Shown piece after piece: positions 58,427 to 64,000 of a stretch of 64,000 bases of DNA. The notes below the pieces were generated by a model. The model was not told the DNA's origin. It searched no databases and saw only the letters and a program-made list of their open reading frames with translations. The stretch covers positions 1 through 64,000 of the forward strand of contig CAIMWE010000094.1 of NCBI GenBank assembly GCA_903845115.1, read 5' to 3'. Within the stretch, counting starts at the first letter, position 1; the number at the start of each line of letters is the position of its first letter. Origin of the DNA: an uncultured Acidobacteriota bacterium. Lineage in GTDB: Bacteria; Acidobacteriota; Thermoanaerobaculia; UBA5066. The position numbers were made by a program, and so were the translations under genes.

Positions 58427-60472
58427 TCAGCCCTGGGAGCCCCGGGAGCCCTGAGAGCCCCGGTTCCGCTCGAAGAGGGCGGCGCGAACGCGGTCGGGCG
58501 TGGCCGGGAGCCTGCCGATCCGCACGCCGACGGCGTCGTGGAGGGCGTTGAGGATCGCCGGCGCGGTCGGGATGATCGTCTGCTCCCCGACCCCCTTCGC
58601 GCCGAACGGGCCGGCGCTCGACGCGCACTCGACCAGGATCGACTCCACGGGCGGGACGTCGCCGGCCGTCGGGACCAGGTAGTCGTGCAGGTTCTCCGTC
58701 TCGCCGGGAACGAACTCCTCCATGAGCGCCATCCCCAGCCCCTGGGCGATCCCTCCCTGGATCTGGCCCTCGACCAGCAACGGGTTGATCGCCCGCCCGA
58801 CGTCGTGCGCGGCGGTCACCTTCAGCACTTTCACGGTGCCGAGCTCGGTGTCGACCTCCACCTCCGCCAGGTGGGCCCCGAAGCCGAACACCGCGTACGG
58901 CGCCCCCTGCCCGTCCTCGTCGAGGGGAGTGATCGGCGGGTCGAACGTCGCCTCGGCCGAGATCACCCAGCCCCGGGCGCCCAAGGGGAGGTCCGACAGA
59001 GGGAGGGCGGTGCGGGATCCGCCGGCGACCACGACGACCGCGCCTTCCTCGAATTCGAGGCTCGCCTCCTCGCCGCAGCCGGCTCGCTTCGTGATCTCCT
59101 CGCGCAGCCTGCGGGCCGCGAGGTACGCCGCCTTGCCGGTCACGAACGTCTGGCGCGAAGCCGAGGTCTTGCCGCTGTCCGGGGGTGTCGCGGTGTCGCC
59201 AGGGAGAAGGTCGACCCGGTCGAACGGCACCCCGAGGGCGTCGGCGCAGATCTGCGCGACCACCGTGCTCGAGCCCTGGCCGACGTCCACCGCCCCCTGG
59301 TCGAGGGCGACCCGTCCGTCCGACTTCAGCCCGACCCGCACCGTGGACGGGTTCGGCAGCCCGGTATTCCCGCAGCCGTACCACATCCCGGCGACGCCGA
59401 CGCCGCGACGGAGCGGGCCGAGCGGGCCCGACGAGGCCTCCGCCTCGACGTTGAACCGGGCCGCGGCCGCGCGGGCCAACTGCCAGCGGGGACGCAGTGC
59501 CTCGAGGCACTGACGGAATCCGACCCCGTCCCCGAGTACCTGGCCGGTGACCGTCGGCGTCCGGTCGTCCAAAGCATTCAGGATCCGGAACTCCAGGCGG
59601 TCCATGCCGAGCCGGCCGGCGAGGTCGTCGTACGCCTGCTCCACGGCGATCGTGGCCTGCGGAACGCCGAACCCCCGGAACGCCCCTGCACTGGCGCGGT
59701 TCGTGTGGACGGCGCGCGTGAGCGCCCGGTAGTGCGGGAGAGCGTACGGGCCGGAGGCGTGCACGGGGATCCGGCCCGCCACGGTCGGTCCCCACGAAGC
59801 GTAGGCGCCGGTGTCGAGGTCGGCGAAGAAGTCGAGTGCGAGGAGGCGCCCGTCGCGAGTCGCCCCGACGCGCAGCCGGATGCGCGTGGCGTGACGCTTG
59901 GTCGTGGACCGCATCGACTCGCCCCGCGAGTAGACGAGACGCACTGGCCGGTTCAGCGTCCACGCGGCAAGCGCCACGAACGGTTCGATCGAGAGGTCGA
60001 GCTTCGAGCCGAAGCCGCCTCCGACCGCGCTGGGGACGACGCGCACCCCCTCGGGAGGGAGGCCGAGCATCCGAGCGAGGCCGTCGCGGTCCCCGAACGG
60101 CGCCTGCGTCGAGGCGTGGATCTCGACAGTGTCGCCGACGCGCCGCGCGAAGCCGGCCTCCGGCTCGATGCAGGCGTGCTCGAGGAACCCGGTCTCGTAC
60201 TCCCCCTCGACGACGAAATCCGCTTCCGAAAGGGCCTTCTTCACGTCGCCGCGGACGACGCGGACGCGCGCGAGAACGCTCCCCTCGCGGTGGGGGTGGA
60301 TCCGCGGGGCATCTGGGGCGTGCGCCTCCTCGATCGACACGAGCGGCGCCAGCTCCTCCCAGCAAACCGGGAAGCCTTCGAGGTCGAGAAGCTCGATGAC
60401 GCCGGGGACGCCGACCACCGCGGCCACGGCCTCGCCGCGGAAACGCGCCTCGTCGCGGGCGAAGACCGGTGG
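58427..60472 (-). CDS. Xanthine-dehydrogenase-family molybdenum subunit (3' part of a frameshifted fused gene)
   Basis: About 680 residues in this frame from PVFARDEARFRGEAVAAVVG. Molybdenum-cofactor motifs: VGGGFGSKLDLSIEP, AGAFRGFGVPQATIAVEQ, VDVGQGSSTVVAQI, and the catalytic Glu in GAKGVGEQTIIPT. It lacks its own N-terminus. That lies in another frame (LKLVRSPYHRARFRFGDLE...ASDVPGVDCHGVLPKYADH, about 60469-60650), which in turn continues the gene upstream. Two single-base shifts split what should be one enzyme. The tail has a short GSQGSRGSQG repeat. Confidence 0.85.
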   Translation of the reverse strand, partial: PPVFARDEARFRGEAVAAVVGVPGVIELLDLEGFPVCWEELAPLVSIEEAHAPDAPRIHPHREGSVLARVRVVRGDVKKALSEADFVVEGEYETGFLEHACIEPEAGFARRVGDTVEIHASTQAPFGDRDGLARMLGLPPEGVRVVPSAVGGGFGSKLDLSIEPFVALAAWTLNRPVRLVYSRGESMRSTTKRHATRIRLRVGATRDGRLLALDFFADLDTGAYASWGPTVAGRIPVHASGPYALPHYRALTRAVHTNRASAGAFRGFGVPQATIAVEQAYDDLAGRLGMDRLEFRILNALDDRTPTVTGQVLGDGVGFRQCLEALRPRWQLARAAAARFNVEAEASSGPLGPLRRGVGVAGMWYGCGNTGLPNPSTVRVGLKSDGRVALDQGAVDVGQGSSTVVAQICADALGVPFDRVDLLPGDTATPPDSGKTSASRQTFVTGKAAYLAARRLREEITKRAGCGEEASLEFEEGAVVVVAGGSRTALPLSDLPLGARGWVISAEATFDPPITPLDEDGQGAPYAVFGFGAHLAEVEVDTELGTVKVLKVTAAHDVGRAINPLLVEGQIQGGIAQGLGMALMEEFVPGETENLHDYLVPTAGDVPPVESILVECASSAGPFGAKGVGEQTIIPTAPAILNALHDAVGVRIGRLPATPDRVRAALFERNRGSQGSRGSQG

Positions 60473-60527
60473 TCGGCGTACTTCGGGAGCACCCCGTGGC
60501 AGTCCACCCCCGGGACGTCGCTGGCCG

Positions 60528-62159
60528 TCAGGATCCGCTCGACCCCGGGGTGGGCGGCCACGAACCTCTCGAGGTCTCCGAACCGGAACCGCGCCCGGTG
60601 GTACGGGCTGCGGACGAGCTTGAGGCCGAGCGCCCCGCCGGGACCTCGTCGGCCCCGAAGAGCGCCGAGCCGTCCACCTTTCCCGGGCCATCCACTCGCG
60701 GCAGGCGCTGCCCGACGGCCTTCCCGGCCGCGGGGGTGGACCGGCGCGGGCGGTCTCTCCCCGCGTCCACGACCGCCTCGACGATCTTGCGGTAGCCGGT
60801 GCAGCGGCAGAGGACCCCGCCGATCGAGTCGATCACCTCCTCCTCGGTGGGAAACGGATTCCTCTCGAGGAGGGCGGTCGCTGCGACCAGCATCCCGGGC
60901 GTACAGGCGCCACACTGCACCGCGCCGTGATCGAGGAACGACCGCTGCAGGCGGCCTTCGACCGGCGAGCGCCGGGCCAGCCCCTCCACCGTGGTGACCT
61001 CGCACCCGTCGACCTGGTCCGCGGGCACCATGCAGGAGCAGACCGGTCCGCCGTCCAGCAGCACGGTGCAGGCGCCGCAGTCCCCGGCGTCGCAGCCGAC
61101 CTTGGTCCCGGTCAATCCCAGGTCCTCGCGCAGGACGCGGGAGAGGCGCCGCATCCCGTCGACCTCGAGCTCGACCTTCCGGCCGTTCACCTGGAACGAG
61201 ATCGGGGCCGTCCCGGCCCTCTCGCAGTTCCACTCCGGCCGCTCGGCGCCGGCCACCTCGGAGGGAAGCCGCTTGGGGCCATTCGTGCCCGTGGTGGGCG
61301 AAGCGGGTGACGAGCGGAGGCGGCCCCCCAGGCAGGCTTCGATCGCGCGCCGGACCAGGACGAGGACGGCGTCGCGACGGAACCGGGCGGTGGCGCGGGC
61401 GTCGTCGATCGGGGTCAGCGACTCGAGGTGCTCGGGCTTGACGAATGCGCTGGCGCCGGCCCAGGGCCTGGCAGGCCGGCCGAGCAGCTCCTCCTCCAGG
61501 GCGCGCATCCGCCGGGCCACCTCCGAGCAGGAGCCGACGGCGATCCTCGCCTCGCAGATCCGCCCGGCCTCGTCGGCCTGGACCACCGCCGCGACCATCG
61601 CGATCGAGATCGCCAGGGAGCGCCTCAACCCCAGCTTGAGGAAGGCGGACGGCGCGTCCTCGATCCGCCTGGGGACCAGCACCGCGGCGAGGATCTCGTC
61701 CTCTCGGCGGGCCGTGCGGCAATTGCCGAGGACGAACTCGCAAAGCGGCAGCCGCCTTCGTCCGGACACGGACACCAGCTCGACGACGGCATCGACGGCG
61801 AGGAGCGGAGGAACGCCGTCCGCGGCTGGGGAGGCGTTGCAGAGGTTCCCGGCCAGGGTGCCGCGGTTCTGGATCTGCACCGAGCCGATCTCCCGGGCCG
61901 CGGACTTCAGGGCGTCGAGGCAGCGCGGCAAGGAAGCGCGAACCAGGTTCGTCCAGGTCGTCAGCCCCCCGATGCGGATCACCTCCGGCTCGACCGAGAT
62001 ACCGCGGATCTCGCCGCAGCCGGAGATGTCGACGACAGGCCCCCGCGGCGGCCGCTCGCCGCAGGCGGGATAGAAGTCGGTCCCTCCTGCGAGGATCCGG
62101 CCCCCCGTCGAGGCCAGCAGGGAAACGGCTTCGTCCAGTGTCTTCGGCTTCAGGTACAA
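60528..62159 (-). CDS. Fused FAD and [2Fe-2S] domains of the same hydroxylase (5' part)
   Basis: From MYLKPKTLDEAVSLLAS: an FAD-binding CODH-M-type domain (GRILAGGTDFYP, RGTLAGNLCNASPAADG) over residues 1-270. A ferredoxin-like [2Fe-2S] domain follows (GCDAGDCGACTVLLDG, ~370), then a second cluster (CGACTPGML and CRCTGYRK). Linker PRVDGPGKVDGSALFGADEVP begins the molybdenum domain, after which the frame is lost near 60645. The order FAD - [2Fe-2S] - Mo in one polypeptide is unusual; the subunits are normally separate, or ordered [2Fe-2S]-FAD-Mo. Confidence 0.88.
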   Translation of the reverse strand: MYLKPKTLDEAVSLLASTGGRILAGGTDFYPACGERPPRGPVVDISGCGEIRGISVEPEVIRIGGLTTWTNLVRASLPRCLDALKSAAREIGSVQIQNRGTLAGNLCNASPAADGVPPLLAVDAVVELVSVSGRRRLPLCEFVLGNCRTARREDEILAAVLVPRRIEDAPSAFLKLGLRRSLAISIAMVAAVVQADEAGRICEARIAVGSCSEVARRMRALEEELLGRPARPWAGASAFVKPEHLESLTPIDDARATARFRRDAVLVLVRRAIEACLGGRLRSSPASPTTGTNGPKRLPSEVAGAERPEWNCERAGTAPISFQVNGRKVELEVDGMRRLSRVLREDLGLTGTKVGCDAGDCGACTVLLDGGPVCSCMVPADQVDGCEVTTVEGLARRSPVEGRLQRSFLDHGAVQCGACTPGMLVAATALLERNPFPTEEEVIDSIGGVLCRCTGYRKIVEAVVDAGRDRPRRSTPAAGKAVGQRLPRVDGPGKVDGSALFGADEVPAGRSASSSSAARTTGRGSGSETSRGSWPPTPGSSGS

Positions 62160-62228
62160 GGATCCGGCTCCCTCGGGCGGAGGCGCTGGGAATCGATGCG
62201 CTAGTCTACGGGAACCGAGGCAGATTCC

Positions 62229-62672
62229 ATGAGGGGGACGCGCGTGTCGTCGACAACGATCATCCTGGCCCTTCTCGCCATGGCGGTCATCGCGCTCGCC
62301 GATCTATCGCTCAAGCAGTCGGCGGGGAAGATCAGTCCCAGCCTTGGGACGTTGATCTATGCCGCCACGTCGATCGTGATTCCGCTGGCCTGGGCGGCGT
62401 GGACGAAACGGACCAGCGGGCTCAACGCCTCCGTCGAGGGAGTGTGCTGGTCGGTCGCCGTGGGGCTGCTCTTCAGCGTCTTCACGGGGCTGATGTTCGT
62501 GATCTTCTCCAGGGGGGTCGAGCTCTCCGTCGGATCGCCGGCGATCCGGATGGGAGGGATCGTCCTCGCGGCGATCCTCGGCATCGTCGTGTTTCGCGAA
62601 GGGATCACCTTCCGGTACCTGGCGGGCTTCGCGTTGACGGCGGTCGGGGTGTTCCTGGTCGTGACGCGTTGA
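62229..62672 (+). CDS. Small EamA-type membrane transporter-like protein
   Basis: A 147-residue protein with four or five membrane helices, the size of a single EamA half-unit. TIILALLAMAVIALADLSLKQSAG begins it, and RMGGIVLAAILGIVVFREGITFRYLAGFALTAVGVFLVV ends it as in drug/metabolite transporters. A GTG at 62244 with GGGGG 6 nt upstream is a likely alternative start. It may act as a dimer. Confidence 0.75.
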   Translation: MRGTRVSSTTIILALLAMAVIALADLSLKQSAGKISPSLGTLIYAATSIVIPLAWAAWTKRTSGLNASVEGVCWSVAVGLLFSVFTGLMFVIFSRGVELSVGSPAIRMGGIVLAAILGIVVFREGITFRYLAGFALTAVGVFLVVTR

Positions 62673-62737
62673 GTCCCCGGGCAGTGGCTCTTCGGGGGAC
62701 TATCCTGCCGTCGCTCCTCTTCTTCCGGAGGTCCCAC

Positions 62738-63120
62738 CTGCTCGATGCCCGCCGGGTCGCCACTGCCGCCGCCACCGCCTTCGTCCTCCTCGCCGCCGGC
62801 TGCGCCGTCGTGAAGCGCCCGCCGACGACCGTGGCGCAGCTGGAGGCCGACCGGGCCGCCGCGACGGCGCGCGACCGGGCGACGGTCGCCACGATGGTCG
62901 ACGCCCTGGCCCGGCGCGCCGTTCGCCGCAGCGACAGGACGATCGACATCCTGCTCCTCTCCGGAGGCGGCCAGAACGGCTCCTACGGGCTCGGCTTCCT
63001 GCGGGGGTGGCGGGGCCGCGCCGACGCCCCGATGCCCCGCTTCGACCTCGCCACCGGGGTCAGCAGCGGAGCCCTGCAGGCGCCGTTCGCGCTGATCGGC
63101 ACCGAGGCCTCCCTCGCGGC
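62738..63120 (+). pseudogene. Truncated copy of the patatin-like lipoprotein gene
   Basis: From the ribosome site to TEASLAA this is almost the same as the gene at 50963, including the lipobox, SGGGQNGSYGLGFLRG and GVSSGAL. Homology starts about 40 bases upstream (CTATCCTGCC...). The start codon has changed from GTG to CTG. Homology stops at 63120, and the catalytic-Asp half is absent. Confidence 0.85.
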
Positions 63121-63535
63121 TGGCTGGTCAGCAGGGTCTTCGCCACCTGTGACCGGGTGAGGCTGGAGCGCATCCGCTGGTCGCGGAGCCGCTTCGAGAG
63201 CGCGACCTTCACTCCGATGACGGCCACGTCGTCGTCAGGCCGTACGACGGAACGGCATGGACCCTGGGGACAGGCGCCAACGGGTCGAAAGGGCCCGAGA
63301 AGAAGGAATGGACGGGCTTCGTCGGCACCTACGTGCGGAGGCGGTCCGGAGTCGGCGAGAAGCTCTACAACGTCTCCTCGAGGAACGGGTGGCTCCATTT
63401 CCAGGGAGACGGTCAGGGCTTTCGTCTCTCCGAGCACGCCCCGGGGCCATTTCTCAACCCCCCGATGGCGAAGCCGTCGATCTCCGGGCTCCGGCGCCCT
63501 CCTTCAGGAACATCAGGTTGTACAAGAGCTGCAGT
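63121..63535 (+). pseudogene. C-terminal relic of a serine hydrolase (beta-lactamase-related)
   Basis: Directly after the patatin break one frame reads HSDDGHVVVRPYDG, WTGFVGTYVRRRSGVGEKLYNV, NGWLHFQGDG and RLSEHAPGPF. After a frameshift (~63455) it continues DGEAVDLRAPAPSFRNIRLYK. This is the beta domain that ends many class C beta-lactamase-like hydrolases. The catalytic domain is absent. Confidence 0.65.
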
Positions 63536-63670
63536 CAGTGGACCGGGGCGCTCTTCTAGGACCTTGAATCTGCGGCTGGACGCACAGGCCGCCCTGCTTA
63601 GAGCGTAAGATCGAATCGGCCTCTCCAGCGGCCTTCCCACCTGCATCGGGGCACATCGAAGGAGGTCGAT

Positions 63671-64000
63671 TTGAACCGAAACCTTGCGCTCTCCGTGCTC
63701 TTCCTTTCCACCGGGCTGACTGCCTTCGCGGCGGCTCCGGATCAGGACCCGCTTGCCGGCCATCGCATCGTCTTGTCTCCCGGGGAAGGCGACCAGCCCG
63801 TTCTCGCCGGTTCGACGGTGAGGTCGTTCCTTTCGGCGATTCATGCCGACGACTTCCAGGTCACGCCCGGGAAGCTCCTGAAGCCCAACATCCTCCAGCT
63901 CGTCTGCATGGGGATCACCACGTCCTGCAACGGGAACAACAACGCGAACCCCTACCTCCTGGTCCACGTGCCGCTTCCGGGCGACGTGTACGACCCGCTC
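63671..64000 (+). CDS. Secreted protein, N-terminal part (cut by window edge)
   Basis: At least 110 residues from a TTG at 63671 with GGAGG 5 nt upstream. A signal peptide is clear (NLALSVLFLSTGLTAFAAA). The visible mature part (HRIVLSPGEGDQPVLAGSTV and TSCNGNNNANPYLLVHVP) has no family that I recognise. Confidence 0.65.
   Translation, partial: MNRNLALSVLFLSTGLTAFAAAPDQDPLAGHRIVLSPGEGDQPVLAGSTVRSFLSAIHADDFQVTPGKLLKPNILQLVCMGITTSCNGNNNANPYLLVHVPLPGDVYDPL

Overview
The window is GC-rich throughout and has no rRNA or complete tRNA gene. TolC/HlyD export parts, lipoprotein and Tat signals, an IPTL-CTERM surface protein, a DUF6599 protein and a wax-ester locus together suggest a Gram-negative soil or sediment bacterium. 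Acidobacteriota is my best guess and Myxococcota the alternative. This is inferred from gene content only and is low confidence.

Layout. (1) 1-0.2 kb is a collapsed transposase relic. (2) 0.2-4.4 kb, minus strand, is a tungsten aldehyde:ferredoxin oxidoreductase operon: ferredoxin-like subunit, W-subunit, FAD/NAD(P)H subunit, MoaD-like protein and a small conserved protein. (3) 4.7-24.4 kb, almost all minus strand, is the highlight: a RiPP (ribosomally made, post-translationally modified peptide) cluster. Three tandem Nif11-type precursors with Thr-rich, Cys-free cores are followed by two YcaO proteins, TfuA, a borosin-type alpha-N-methyltransferase and a LanM-like dehydratase with an apparently broken cyclase half. 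A plus-strand iron-ADH-fold protein without most metal ligands comes next, then a complete NHLP-type exporter (TolC, HlyD, peptidase-ABC, second ABC). The precursor array arose by tandem duplication of a unit that included the 5' end of the second ycaO gene, leaving two small ycaO stubs. (4) 24.5-32.9 kb holds an ABC-F protein, a PH-domain membrane protein, an HsdM relic, an IPTL-CTERM protein, an AsmA-like protein, a Tat-exported aldo/keto reductase and a DUF6599 protein. (5) 33.1-42.3 kb looks like a wax-ester module: an iron ADH, a WS/DGAT acyltransferase and two paralogous acyl-ACP-reductase-like proteins around a GTP-type PEP carboxykinase. (6) 42.3-57.6 kb is mixed: DM9 protein, radical SAM protein, ferritin-like protein, SDR, indolepyruvate ferredoxin oxidoreductase, amidohydrolase, patatin lipoprotein, a lipid kinase/phosphoesterase/EcsC group and small stress proteins. 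(7) 57.8-64 kb holds a DUF262 relic, a fused xanthine-dehydrogenase-type hydroxylase with two frameshifts, an EamA-type protein, a truncated patatin copy joined to a serine-hydrolase tail, and the start of a secreted protein.

How region 3 may work (inference). The Nif11 leaders recruit the modifying enzymes. YcaO/TfuA would thioamidate the backbone, the LanM-like enzyme would dehydrate Thr to dehydrobutyrine without ring closure because no Cys is present, and the borosin-type enzyme would methylate backbone nitrogens. The ADH-like protein may act on the invariant C-terminal Thr. The C39 peptidase would cut after the double Gly during export. I do not know of a described family combining these chemistries on one precursor set.

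A recurring theme outside the cluster is genes collapsed by internal deletion or truncation: transposase, HsdM, an SDR, DUF262, patatin and a serine hydrolase.
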